This document shows, one piece after another, positions 23,990 through 36,755 of a stretch of 64,000 bases of DNA. Under the pieces are notes generated by a model. It saw only the letters and a program-made list of their open reading frames with translations. It was not told the DNA's origin and ran no database searches. The stretch's first letter is position 1. Every line of letters starts with the position of its first letter. This stretch comes from Owenia fusiformis. Taxonomy: Eukaryota > Annelida > Polychaeta > Sabellida > Oweniidae. Where the stretch lies: assembly GCA_903813345.2 (NCBI GenBank), contig CAIIXF020000008.1:3605341-3669340 (forward strand), written 5' to 3'. Both the position numbers and the translations under genes were made by a program.

Positions 23990-25137
23990 TGTGTGTTTTA
24001 ATCAAAATTATTGTAAACAAATTCCTTATAATTAATGCAGCTTATATGAAGTATCAATCAAGTTGTAACATTACGTAATACCTAAGGAAAAAACATTTCA
24101 TAATTTCAAGCTTTTTAACTTAGTTTTATACTTTTTGTTCATGATGTCACTTTTAAAAGTCCGACATAATTTTTTTTATAAAACTTTTGGTTTCAGGGCT
24201 GTAAAAATTGTTTTCCAGTTTCAATGTTTTAGATACGATTTTAAATTCGTGTTGTTATATTCAGTAATACATTTTCAATTAGTATTTTCATTGAGCGAAC
24301 CCGTGTGTGCCAATAAATTAACTCCATTGAATCTTTATTTTTAAGTTTTTGATGTGATCTTTGAATTTCAATTGGCATCAGTAACTTTTCCGATGAAAGA
24401 TAAAGTGCCTTGTTGCTTGAGTTTGGTGTCGATCATTGTTTGATCATTGTACAACAATAGTGTCATCTTGTTAGTGAAACCAAGTGCCAACATTACGTTG
24501 TAAGCATATATGGTATCTCATACTTGAGTGGGTTTTGGGTAGATATCACCCGGGAATATATATCATATCTGAGGAGTGGGCAGGATAATATATTGTATAT
24601 GCCTCACCCCAGGCCAAATGCGGACAGATATAATATGTCCATCCCACTCAGAAAATATATATATTCACTGCGACCAGTCGCAGGGACATCGCAGACTGCG
24701 ATTTGTTAATGAATGGGTCGCAGACACTGCGACGTCGCACGATGGTCGAAATGACTACGGCGTCAGAGTCACTGTGATAGGTTGATGAATGACCCCTTTA
24801 CTTTACCTTTACTTGGGCAGTGAGAAGTACCAGTTACGAAAGGACAAACGATATTATAATTGAGATAGAGTAAGTTCAAGTATTGATTAAGATTGACAAA
24901 TACATGTAATATTCATTTATTGGGTCTATTTTGAGACGATGGAATTCCACAACTCTGACTCATTTTCACTAAAATATAACCATAGGCGTTTGCTTAGCTC
25001 TGCCAATCGCAAAAAAGTTGTAGAAGGTATCAATGTAAAGGACGCTTTTATGAAATCTTAAATTGAACGACATTCGTGGTTCGGATTCAAATCAGATTCG
25101 GTTAAAAAAGAATAAACACTTAACATAATACGTCAAA
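23990..25137. other. Upstream region of the RHIM-like gene
   Basis: Contains AT-rich sequence and an imperfectly palindromic patch at about 24540-24750, with ATATAT runs, GAGTGGG / CCCACTC and repeated CGCAGACTGCG / GTCGCAGACACTGCGAC words. A promoter for the gene starting at 25138 is expected here, but no TATA box or start site can be assigned. Confidence 0.4.
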
Positions 25138-28100
25138 ATGGGCGGGCCACCTGCCCAGCAACCTCAAAATATTTTCAAGGCTGGAGCGCCTAGAACTGGA
25201 AAGAACCAAAAGAAGTCGCAAAGTAAAGATGGTAGATATATTCTTACTTTTTAGGTCATTGTATTTCCATATTTTAAATCGATTATTGTTGAATTTTTGC
25301 CAAGGTAGTTATAATACATTTTCATGTTTTCAAAAAGTTTTGTTACCAAAATCTGATGACAATTTCATCAAAGTGCTGAGTTCAAAATAAAAATTATTTA
25401 TGATTAAGTATATTTTTAATTAAAAAATCATTACATGTTTCAAAACTGAACGATAGTTTTCAATTTTTATGCTTATTTGATATCATTTTAGAAAAATAAA
25501 ATTTAGAGTTACGTGCTAGCGAGACAACCCAAGCTTCAAATACCACATTGGAAAGTATGAGACACCAGCCTTACGAATCTATGATATTTTAGTTGTATCT
25601 TTTTGATTTTTGATCAATTCTAATAAATTCTAAATACGTTTTGAAATGCTATTTTAGTTTTGAGAAGTGAATTGAGATCTATTGAGGTTATCTGTATTTA
25701 TCTTTCATCATCTTACCTTTATAAACAAACAAACAAATCAGCTATTCCCTGGGTTTTTTCAGCTAAAGAATTTCAAAAATTGGAGCGGAAACTGAACCAA
25801 TGTCCCGCTTTTCTTGCCGCTTACTTGGATCGACATCCCGAGGCCCTTAGGAAGTACCTTTCCTCGAGGGAGAATATCCCGGAAGAAAATCTTGGAGAGG
25901 ATGTACAAAGTTAGTATTATAAACTTAGTCATTTCTATGAAATTGATGATGCGGGCCTTATATTTCACTAAGGATAACTCAAGAATTGAGATTTTTTTCA
26001 AGAGATGTATGACACAATAGTATGTGCAGGGCATTCAATAAGAACTGATAAAAACTTTTTAGTTTTTTTCATATTTCTGGTTACCCTCTCTACTGTGCAT
26101 TGTTTAGTAACATACTGATGCACTGTGGCAGTTGCAGTAATGTGCTCCTATGGGAAGGTGGTGATGGGTTGAGTCAAATGTGGTTCTTGATGTATCAGGT
26201 TTACACGAAAAAAGTTTCAAAATGGGCAAGCTAATGTTAATATCGCTTCTCAGCTTTGGCATCAACTTGTCACACATCAATGTTATTTCTAAATCATGAA
26301 AAAACATTGTGTATGTGGCCAACACTTGAATAAGTCATGTAGTGTAATTTGTCATATAGGAATATTTCAGGTTTCATCCAATATTTCTTTTATTGCATCA
26401 ATCTGACTAGAGGGAGCTAAAGCTTTTGGTCGCCCCTGTCTGGGCTTATTTTCAATTGACTTTCTCCATCGGTGACAATGATATATGCCAGGGGTAGATA
26501 TAGTGTCCTTCCCATTAGTTTCGTCCTTTATTGTATCCTGTTTTGATTTATCTTAGAGAACTTGATGCTGCTTCTAATTTGATGCTGAATATAATTGATT
26601 TTCTGTTCAGCAGCCATGTTGTTGTTTACATAATTTATGCTAAGTTCGTGTTATGTAGTTTCTCTCTGATATCATCTGATTTTAAATCGCTCTTTGGTCA
26701 CATCGGAATACCCTGACAATGGCAAAATTAGATACCGTTGTCACAAATGGCGGACATAACTGTCGCTTCAACTCTTTAATCACTTGGTCCTCGTTTCATG
26801 GAACTTTATCGTCGCTAATTCTGTGCATGTATTAAGCTTTTGTAATGGTGTTTTATATGAAATCCCAATTTCTATCAAATGGGGTTGTGAGTCGCCAATG
26901 ACAAAGACAAAAAAATATACAAAGGCAATGGCATATGGTAAGATGTGACAACGACTATGGTGGATGTAAGCATTGGAACATAGGAAAATGACAACGGTAA
27001 ATAGACATTTTGCCGTTGTCTTTATATGTACCGTTGTCGAATCTTACTATTGTCATCCCGATTTTACATCAATTGAATTCTTATGAATTGCTCCTGATGT
27101 CATTTATACATTAACGTTTACCGGTTTATCGGTATTTATTTACCAACTGTCAAAATGGGTTCAAAGAGAAAATTATATATGAAAATGTTCACATTTTAAG
27201 TCTGGCATTTTGATTTTTTCGTGTAGACCTAAAGCACCACGCACGACCTTAGGCCCCGCCCAGTACTCTTCCTGTTAGAGAAAATTCTTTTAATTCTCAC
27301 AGTACACCAGTCCAATACTCAACAATATACAATAGAAAAATAGTCATAAATATAAAAATTAAAAAGTTCCAGCATTCTTATCCGTACGTATTCAGCTTTT
27401 TGCTGAAAAGGGAATGACCTTGTTTTTTGACACTTGTATGAGTCGACTAAATAAAAATTAAGGTGTGCTCAAGTCATTCAAATGAGATAATACAACATTC
27501 ATGATATTCCAATTTAATGGCTTCACTTTCACTTTGAAGGAGCTTTGTAAAAAATGCAAAACTGAATCTAAATAAAACGTTTATACTCGTTCTTGAAATG
27601 TCATATATAGTATCAATTTTCTATTTTTCTGAGACAGATTCTAGTGTTCAGTATTTTAATTGAATATAAGCCTAAGTGGGACTTATTTCGCCTAACACAC
27701 ACCCCTTCGTTAGGGGGGAGGGTATTGAAAAGATCGCTATGGAAATTTTTAAGATAAAATACTTTTCAGCCCAGACTTGTTTAAAACATGACCGAATGTG
27801 ATAATAAAAGGATACTCTTGTAAAGTGCAATATTATAGCCTACATACGTACATGATATGTTATTATGTTTATCAATTTGTATTACTTTGAATTTAGGTGA
27901 CGGCAATGGATCCATTAATTATATAGTCCTCAACATAGGCAACAGTACGCATACCGACCAAAGTCGCCACGATTCACCATCGCATGTCAGCACGATTAAG
28001 GCAAATGGAGCGAACAACATTCAGGTCGGATCCGGAAATAGTATCGTTGTACCGCAACAGATAGGTCTTAATCCAAGCTTTAATGATGAGCAGGAACATG

Positions 28101-29542
28101 AAGATGCGGATCACGTTGACGACGACGACGCATACATCTTGCTGGAGAAGCCCCCGTCCCAAAACATCCTTGACCGCATGAAAACCATTTTGAAGTGGGG
28201 TAAATCCAATAATGTTCCAGCCAATAAACGTTGTGCATCTGCCGGTGATGTTTCCGCACGCATAGTACAACCAACGACAAGAAACAAGACGAGCACACAG
28301 AGTTTGCCTCCTGGGATGGAATCGTTGGATCTAATTTCATTTGACGAACCACCACCACCACCACCGCCGCGCCTCAACAGAACCTTTCACGACTGCAGTC
28401 AAGACAAAGATGCGTCACAATTTCGAGACATTTCAAGTCGATATCCAACCCACCACGGTTCGACACAGTCTCTACCGGTGAACGCAACACAGGCTGCAAA
28501 CAGTATTTGGGGATTTAAAGATGAGTTCATGGTAGGTACACCTCATTAAGACTCATAATATTTCAACGTAATTTCTGAAACGTATTAATCCAAGCACCCT
28601 ATTCAACCCCGTGATAAAACGAATTCTGCAATATCTTATATTTAGACAAAGCTCTCTTTTAAGAAGTGTAGCAACAAATACAAATAAAGAGTATATACTT
28701 GTAAAAGCCTTGAAATCCTTTCTGGGCTTTGCTGAAATATATACAAAGTTCTAAGTTTTTTTCCACAGGAGATGCTGAATAATGTTGCAGTTGTTTTAGA
28801 AATTCGAATTATCAAATTCAATATTTCTATTTATTTTCGTCTCAGATTTGATAGACATAGTTTCCCCCTGATGACCATTGTGTTTCATGGATTACGGACT
28901 TTGCAAATGGATGTTGACCCTTTGAATTACCTTGTCTATCCCACATCACTTGAGACTGAATGCTTTATTTTTTATGAGTACTAGTCTCTACAACGATTTT
29001 TGATGTCATGTGTATTGTCAACATCCCGAGGCCTTAACATGTGTATAGTTATTACTTCGGTATGAATGAAATGTTCCTTGCTTCTGCAGCTTGTCCTGGG
29101 ATTGGAGGGGAAGTGGGTGTTCGACATTATTTTTTCACGTAAAATCATACTTTTGGGGTATATATAGTACTTAGGGTCTATTTTTCTTATGACAGGTTTA
29201 CAGAGTTTCTATGCTAAGTTTTTTAAGAGTTTTTGGTCCTCTCTCTCTTTGTCACCTGTGCTTAGATATTCAATTCAAAATTAAAACTATGATCATTCAA
29301 ATGTAATCTTTTATTTACTTTAGGGAGCGTGTGCGACTCCATACGAAAATGGACTCCGCAAGCGTGCTTCGAATACAGTTGCAAATCAACAGTCGACGGG
29401 TTACCACGTGACTAGCTGTGGTCGCTTCATTAGTTCTCCTGATGTATCTTTGCCAGATGAGTCAAGCAGGGCGTCCCGCTGCAGGCGTCCAATTGCACAA
29501 GGTGCCCAAAGGCATTTTCCTGTTCAAGAAACGGCTATCTAA
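25138..29542 (+). CDS. Protein with RHIM-like amyloid motif, proline-rich (four exons)
   Basis: Exons 25138-25231, 25763-25909, 27897-28531 and 29324-29542 (TAA 29540-29542) join in phase (1, 1, 0) to 364 residues. N terminus: Q/P-rich, then basic (KNQKKSQSK). Exon 2: a helical segment CPAFLAAYLDRHPEALRKYL (about 44-63), reminiscent of the N terminus of PDE11-type phosphodiesterases (remembered resemblance only). Exon 3: I-Q-V-G-S-G-N-S-I-V-V (122-132, DNA from 28019) fits the RHIM consensus [IV]-Q-[VILC]-G-x-x-N-x-[LIM] of RIPK1/RIPK3/TRIF/ZBP1 and related amyloid signalling motifs. A weaker relative, IVLNIGNSTH (from 90), precedes it. An acidic run, a DLISFDE phrase, a seven-proline run and two STQSLP repeats follow. 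No kinase, TIR or death domain is visible. Likely role: an adaptor or regulator assembling by amyloid contact (inference). An alternative last exon may exist at 28770-28984. Confidence 0.8.
28770..28984 (+). other. Possible alternative terminal exon of the RHIM-like gene
   Basis: A strong acceptor (TTTTTTTCCACAG ending at 28769) opens an in-phase frame of 70 residues after GAG, ending TAG at 28982-28984. Joined to exon 3 (phase 0) it would give a different C terminus. The downstream exon at 29324 has more typical coding composition, so this is a second choice. Confidence 0.3.
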
Positions 29543-32136
29543 ACTACGAATTGGCATTGGCACATGATCAGGGAGTGAGTTTCTTTACACGAGGCAGTTG
29601 GGGCACATCCGGGGCAACGTTATTTATAAAATACATGATTATAGAATATTAACTTAATTGCACTCTCCAGAATGTTGTTTAACATATTCCCAAATTTTTC
29701 ATTCTTACTGAAAACTATCACTTGACAAACGCTGAAGGAAACTTGACTTTTGATAGACTCTACACACTAAGAAGAATTTAATGACCGGAAACGACTTGTA
29801 TTTCACTTCAAGAATTTCAAACTTCAGTATTAAAATTGCACAAAAGGAAACAAAACTAAACATGAAAATGATCGACTGACAACACACGCTCTGAAGGTAA
29901 GATTGATGATGAAATACTTCAGTTTAGTAAGTAAGTCAGCAAAGCATAGATTATACTTGCATCTATGAACTTTGGGAAATTTCTTTCTCCAGAAGGAATT
30001 CATGAACATACGATTGGTAGGCAGGGTTTCACATCTAGAGAGTGAGTTAGGGCAAAGGGGAGACATAGGGAAACGGTATTATAATTATCCCTATCTTTTC
30101 AAAAGTTTAAAGGGGAAAGCATTTGACTTTTTTTTATTTCATTTCAGTTTTTAGGTTTTTCATAACTTTCAAGGAGTGGAATCCTGCCGATCAATACACT
30201 TCATGCAAAGTCTATTCGGTAGCACGATTTTGTGAAACTTTAATTCCTGTCTTCTCTTACACCTTCGAAACTCGTTCAATATCACAAAAACGCGCGTAAC
30301 AAGGGCGATTTTCGATCGTGTAACAACAAAACTTCTTGAAACTAAGCCATATTGTAGAAAATGTAATGAACAGATTGACGTTTCATCAGTTTTGTTGCGT
30401 GGTGACCTCTCTTGTAGCGGAACAGAGTGATTGCTGTAAAATAGCTTAAACGTTATATTGACAAAAACGTTGATCGTTTACCTTTTTTCGCCAAACCAAT
30501 ACATTCTTAGTGCCAAGATATTGAAAGCACAATACAGTAATCAGCTTGTTGTCCCTTATCAGCTTTAACTATTTCGAGGTCAACAGCTTATCAAGCTCTT
30601 ATGACCAAAATAAAACGAAAGTATTCATTAATCATCGTTCATCATTATAATTATGTAGTGTCCGATCAGGAATTTGAACTTTTGATAATTTTAAATATGT
30701 CATACTGTTATCGGTAAAACCACAAATCAAATAGGTCAGCATGTTTTCGGTGCACCTACCATAAAGTAGCAAAAACAGCTTTTTGAAACTCGAATCTTCA
30801 CTAAAACGGCTGAAAACTGTCATCATGATAAACCATGACATTTTATTTCTTCTCAGCCCTGAAACAGAAATATGCTATGAGTATCAGAATGGAAAACTGT
30901 ACTAAATTTCAAATACATGTGATAAACGTCGGCTTTTATGGCATATCAGTCCATGCTTCATCAAATGCGCAGTCGCTCAATTATTGTCAGGTACTTTCAA
31001 ATATTTGAAGAAATCTACTTTTGCATGTCCACACGCACCACCTCCCATTTTGATTACTGACATATATCATCATGTATCATCATGGTAAGTTAATAAATTA
31101 TGCTAATCGTTTAGTTAACTTTAATATGTAGGTGATGCTACTTTTTGAGACTGAAACGAAATCATTTTAGTTAAACAAAGATTTTTTCGTCAACTCTTAC
31201 CATTGATTTGCTAAAATGAGTTTTTGTACAAGAAAAGGGTTTTTAAAAAACAACAAATTAAGCATTGCACTGTTCAAACTCAGATGGAACCGTAGTCACG
31301 CAGTGAGAATGGCCCCCGTTCTTCCATAATTTCAAAATAGCTAAATTTTCAAAAGGCATTTTCTCCCAATTCCTCCATGTATTCTCATGTTATACTTTTG
31401 TTTATTTTTTCTTTGATGACGACAGTGTCGAATCAGTTATGGATAAACTATGAGTATTGGGTTTTATGAGAAATAATGGCCGAGGGCCGTGGCCCGAGTC
31501 TATTAGTTCTCATAAGACTGAGTACGAATGGTTTATCTAACTGAAACCCCACACTGACTCTTATGAAATGTAAATTGCCCATGATCCAATGTTAGGAAAA
31601 TTTGATTTATTTTGTATTGACTTTGAGGCAAGCCTGTTGAGGAGTGGTTGTAATTACTTCAGATTCAGTGCATTGCGTGTAACAGGTCAGGTGCAGTTTA
31701 AAATTTGATATCGTTTGTGTTTACTATTAATGAATAGGGTGTAATTCGCCTTAGTGCACTGCATGTGACAGTCAATCGTCTTTTGTGCAACACTGGTTTT
31801 GGATGGCTTACTAAGTGTCAATTCTTTAAAAACAATGGAAAAGAATGCACCTTTCTTTGTTATAATTGTATATTCTTTAAAATCGACCACAGTTCATTCT
31901 ATTGTACTGCTACTTAAGTGGGGTTTAACTTTATAATAACAATTTTAGTAATCAACAGATTTCCATTGAAAAATATGTTGGAGCTGACGTGCAAAAAATT
32001 CTCTGACGTAAGTGAATTGCCGTTAAATTAGTAGATAAGAACGTAAGAACAAATGTTATTACCCGTCTAGCTCAGTTAATATCTCTAAGAAGACACCAGT
32101 TGAGCTAATCTTGATCTTTAGACACTCTTTCGATCT
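29543..32136. other. Non-coding, 3' side of the RHIM-like gene
   Basis: The beginning should be 3' UTR; an ATTAAA at 29829-29834 is the nearest weak polyadenylation signal. Otherwise AT-rich sequence without a supportable exon, RNA or repeat family. Confidence 0.4.
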
Positions 32137-32945
32137 GGACAGGTAGCAATATTCATTGGTTTTGCATTCTTAGCACTTTGTTTAATCTCCTCGGGACTAT
32201 CCTGGCATTCGTTTATAATTTAATTCATTTCGACAACTAAATATGTAACTTATCCATTATGTGCTCGCGTATCTCCAAGAAGCTATTCGAATTGCATGTG
32301 CAGTTTCTCCTCGGTCTCTTCCTGGAATTTTTCATTATTAATTCAGGTTATATATTTCGACATCTGATTTGATAATTTATCCATGATGTGCTCGAGGATC
32401 TCCAAGAAGCTATTCGAATTGCATGTGCAGAGTCTCCTCGGTCTTATCCTGGAATTTTCTATCGTTAATTCAGATTATAAATTTCGACACCTGAATTAAT
32501 AATTTATCCATGATGTGCTCGAGGATTTCCAAGAAGCTATTCGAATTGCATGTGCAGAGTCTCCTCGGTCCTATCCTGGAATTTTCTATTATTAATTCAG
32601 ATTATATATTTCGACACCTGAATTAATAATTCATCCATGATGTGCTCGAGGATTTCCAAGAAGCTATTCGAAGTACATGTGCAGAGTCTCCTCGGTCCTA
32701 TCCTGGAATTTTCTATTATTAATTCAGATTATATATTTCGACACCTGAATTAATAATTTATCCATGATGTGCTCGAGGATCTCCAAGAAGCTATTCGAAT
32801 TGCATGTGCAGAGTCTCCTCGGTCTTATCCTGGAATTTTCTATTATTAATTCAGATTATATTTCGACAACTGAATTTATAATTCATCCATGATGTGCTCG
32901 AGGATCTCAAAGAAGCTATGCGAAGTGCATGCTCATCATAGACCC
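32137..32945 (+). repeat. 127-bp satellite, about six units
   Basis: The word CTCGAGGATCTCCAAGAAGC or a close variant starts at 32264, 32391, 32518, 32645, 32772 and 32897, a period of 127 bp (125 at the end). A degenerate unit precedes the first. Each unit contains ATTCGAATTGCATGTGCAG-like, TCCTCGGTC and TTCGACA-CTGAATTAATAAT-like blocks. A related 35-bp sequence, CGTAAGAAC.AATGTTATTAC, lies on both sides (32038 and 33179). Confidence 0.9.
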
Positions 32946-35900
32946 ATCTCACTTGTAAAAACTGTGAAACTTTTGACAAGGGAAATAGATCTACATGGTG
33001 CACGCTAAAAATGCTCAATTAAAATATCAGTGGTGTTTTATATTACGGATATCTATTTTAGTAAATACAATCAGATCAAATGGCTCGAACTAGTAGTTAA
33101 TCCTGACTGTAGATGTCAGTCAAGATTTTATTTTATGGACTGTTGCAGAAACTGTTAAAATCGACGCCGCATTTTGCCATCGTAAGAACGAATGTTATTA
33201 CCTGTCGAGCTCGAAAGAGCGTCCAAAACTCAGTAATCGCTGAGAAGATCAATTGGTGTTGTTACAAATCTACTTCTAATAATCTAAGCTTTAATCCAAG
33301 TTACGCTTCAGTGGTAACCAACGACTTTGCTATAGGACCATTCATAAGTTATTCTCTCATATCATTCACTTCGATGCGATTGTATATTTTCTTGACATGT
33401 ATCTCCAATTCGCGGATGACAGAGAAAGGTTTTTGTTTGTCAATGGACATAATTGTCGATCACTAGAATTGCTTTCATGAACTGGTACATGTTAATCAAA
33501 TAATAATATTTCTATTGCAGCCACCATATAACAAGAGGGTACATAAAAATCGAAAATGAAATGACTCTTGAATTTATGTTGTCAATTTGAAATGACGGAA
33601 GTTCAATAGTCATTTCCATTACATGTGGGTCCGTTTTTATCTGAGCTTGTACAGTGTAATGGGTTTTATGGTAACGTAGACTTCTAAAAGTACCGTATCA
33701 ACATAGACTCAACAAAGCAACGATAAGACTAAAAATTTGGTGTTCCACTAAAATTGCGTTTTGATCTCCAAAAGTAGCTCCGTGCCATGAGAAAGTAAAT
33801 TTAAGGCAACCGACACCATGTTTATATTAAAGATATAATATGCATATATATATTTCAGTGATTTTCAAGTCAGGGCCTGGTCTATGCTGGCCTATACTTA
33901 TTTGGACGACATAAAATAGCTTTCATAAAATATTTCAATGTACGGTCATGTGACCCGAAATACGGGTGCCATATTTCTAGCTTATGAATAAGTCCTAAAT
34001 AAAGTCACTGCGCATCTAATGAATTAGGTTTAACCCGTATCATTCATTGGTTTTGTCGTTTCAGTAAAAATAATTTTCAGATGTAGGATGCCCGAACTAG
34101 TATGGTTAGCTGAAATAATTCCATCGCACGAACCGAGAAGTTTTGATGCAATATCAGTGAATCGATTTGAGTTTCTTGACGTGAAAAAGACGGACGACCA
34201 CATCAAGAGTCAGTTTTAATTCAGATCACTTATTTCAAATACTAATCATGATAAACATTCTACTCGAATGCCCATCATATTCACTGGTACTTCCAGACCT
34301 CATGATAACGTGATGTCTAGTGATCTTCATGATCACGTAATCACGTTATCGCGTGGTTCACGACTTAAAAAAGAACATGCCATACACATTCAGTTATAAG
34401 TATAACATCTTATAAAACGCTTATCAAACAATACCGTTGCCCTAAGCTGTCCCCAGCGTGTTTTCACACCATTTTTCTTTGAAAACAGAAATAATTGGAA
34501 CTAAAACTTAAATAGTGTGGTCAGATGACGATTTCAGTCCATTAAACATTTATTTCAATTATATTGCAGTAAAAAAAGTTACGTAGGTCGCTGACATGTT
34601 AGCGTTTAGGAATGAACATAGACCAAATTGATTAAATTAATTGAGTGGGTTATACATACAAATGTGCTAACCGGTTGCCTACGTTTAATGGTGAAAAGTA
34701 AATCAGAATAAAATGGGTTAGGTTAAGCTAAGAATAAAATCAACGAACCTTTCTTTTAATTGAGAATCCTGTTCAGTTGAAAATGAATTTTTGAAAACTA
34801 AAAATTTTGCTGCTCAAAACACGATTCTAAATGTGTGATTACTATTAATACTACGAATATTGTACAATGTAATTTCGTTCAAATGTTTTCATAAGTGAAA
34901 AAGTAAAAAAGTAATAAAAAAAAATAGTTAAGATATACTCTCGTCATATATATACATGTATCATCATATATTATCTCATCAATTAGAAAACCACGTGGTA
35001 ATTTATTAAAAACTAGAATTATACGAATTTTGTATGAATTTTATGTTATAAATGTTATGTGATATTAAACTTGTTATAATTTGGATTTTACAGAAATGTA
35101 CCTAATTTTATATTTTGTTAATTATGTACCAGTTATCTCAATATTACATAAATACTTCAAATACCTCAATATACAAATAGTGTATCTTCTGAGCACTCTA
35201 AAATTTATCTATTTAATTTAAACAATAAACGGACATGCTCATTGACTATATAAATGTATATCTATATATTACTGTATATCTCTATACCTCTATAACTGTA
35301 TACATCTATATTACTATATACCTATATAACTCTATAGGCCTTACGGTATACCTCTATATTATTGTATACCTCAAAAAATATTTGAGAATACGAATTTTAA
35401 ATATGCTGATATATCTTCATCAGGTAAATATGAATATATCGAAAAGTCGTAAATGATTGACATAGTGATTGACTGTATGACTACAAAAGTGTATATTTGC
35501 AAAAAATGTATGTAGCTATGTAAAACCGAGGCAAACCGGTCCTTAAAAGTTCAAAATGTTCTGAAAATTAGCATTTTGAACTTCTAAAGACTGGAACTGA
35601 TAAATAATGAAGTGATTTTACGTATCACCATGGCACTATTTTCAAAATAATGAGACAATTTCTCCAGCTTAGCCAAACTATTTAGTGAAAAGGAAATATA
35701 TAACTAAGTGCATGAATTGTATGTGGATCATCAACAGCTTGTAACGTTGCAATGGAAATAATGCCATGAAAAGCAGCGTCAACTACCGTATTGAAGCAAC
35801 ATGATACCAAAGGTTGTGAGTCTCACACCACACCGTTTTCTAAAAATCACGATCTAAATTTTCCAAAAATTTCAGTCAAAACTATTTATATACACCCTTT

Positions 35901-36190
35901 ACTTGACAGCCGTGACGCACATGCAGTATAAAGATGAAAGGGCAAAACAATAAATTGCTCATGAGGCTATACAAAGCAAAAGTATTTTGAAATCATCATT
36001 TATCAGTCATCATACATTTTTGGTGCTTGGTAAAATAAATTCTCAATAATTTTTGAATAAATGTACATAATAAATGTTGATAATAAAATGAAGACCAGAT
36101 TACGACCTAGTTATGTTTTTTATTTGAACTTTGGAGGCATGATAGGCACTTTTAGTTGGACCAATAGATAAGAAAAAATGCTATATATCA
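32946..36190. other. AT-rich non-coding stretch
   Basis: No gene is supported. It contains a palindrome at 34304-34350 and a simple AT-rich TATATCTATA-type tract (about 35235-35370). Open frames here are short and compositionally unconvincing. Confidence 0.5.
34304..34350. repeat. 47-bp palindromic hairpin
   Basis: GATAACGTGAT at the left is inverted as ATCACGTTATC at the right, and GTGATC..GATCAC continues the stem around a short TTCAT loop. It could be a small foldback or a cruciform-prone site. Function unknown. Confidence 0.55.
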
Positions 36191-36755
36191 TTATGTCACC
36201 ACCAATAAAAGTGGTGACATATTGTCATGGTCTCTGTTTTTTTTGTGACGGCGATCGGCGGTTGCTGGTTGGCTCCCAGCGTCTGTAACAAATTTTTCAA
36301 AATCATCTGTAGAAGTTCTCAGAAATTCAAATCAGACTTTAGATTTTACCTTCAATGACCTTAAGGTCAAAAAGGTCTTTTTTCAAATTGCTTCAAATTT
36401 TCTAAATCATCTACAAGTTCTCGGAAGTTCAAATCTGACTTTAGATTAGAGATTTGACCTTCAATGACCTTTTCAAGGTCAAACAACGTTCAAGAAAGTC
36501 TTTTTTCAGTTTGCTTCAAATTTTTTAAAATCATCTACAAAATCTCAGAAATTCAAATTTGAGTTTTAGATTCAAGACTTGACCTTCACTGACCTTATAA
36601 AGGTAAAAAGATCAAAAAGGTATATTTCAACTTGCTTCAAATTGACCATTTATTTCAAAATCAGCTACAAGTTCTCAGAAGTCCAAATCTGACTAAGATT
36701 GAACTCATAATATTGTGAGCAACTAAGTGGTGACATTTTGTCATGTTAATGCCTT
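36191..36755 (+). repeat. GTCACCACC repeat family, longest member
   Basis: Starts ATTATGTCACCACCAATAAA and ends GTGGTGACATTTTGTCATG...AATGCCTTG, so a GTGGTGACA/TGTCACCAC inversion marks its termini. Inside are four degenerate sub-repeats of about 85-100 bp around TCTACAAGTTCTCAGAAGTTC, TGACCTTCAATGACCTT and CTTTTTTCAA. Non-coding. Confidence 0.75.

Noticed and set aside
32264-32945. CRISPR-like regular repeats
   Set aside because: Whole 127-bp units repeat without unique spacers, in an intron-containing animal genome; this is a satellite.
33113-33466. 117-codon frame on the plus strand
   Set aside because: No motif, no splice context and composition like the surrounding non-coding DNA.
35235-35456. 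73-codon frame rich in I, Y and T
   Set aside because: Produced by a TATATCTATA-type simple repeat.
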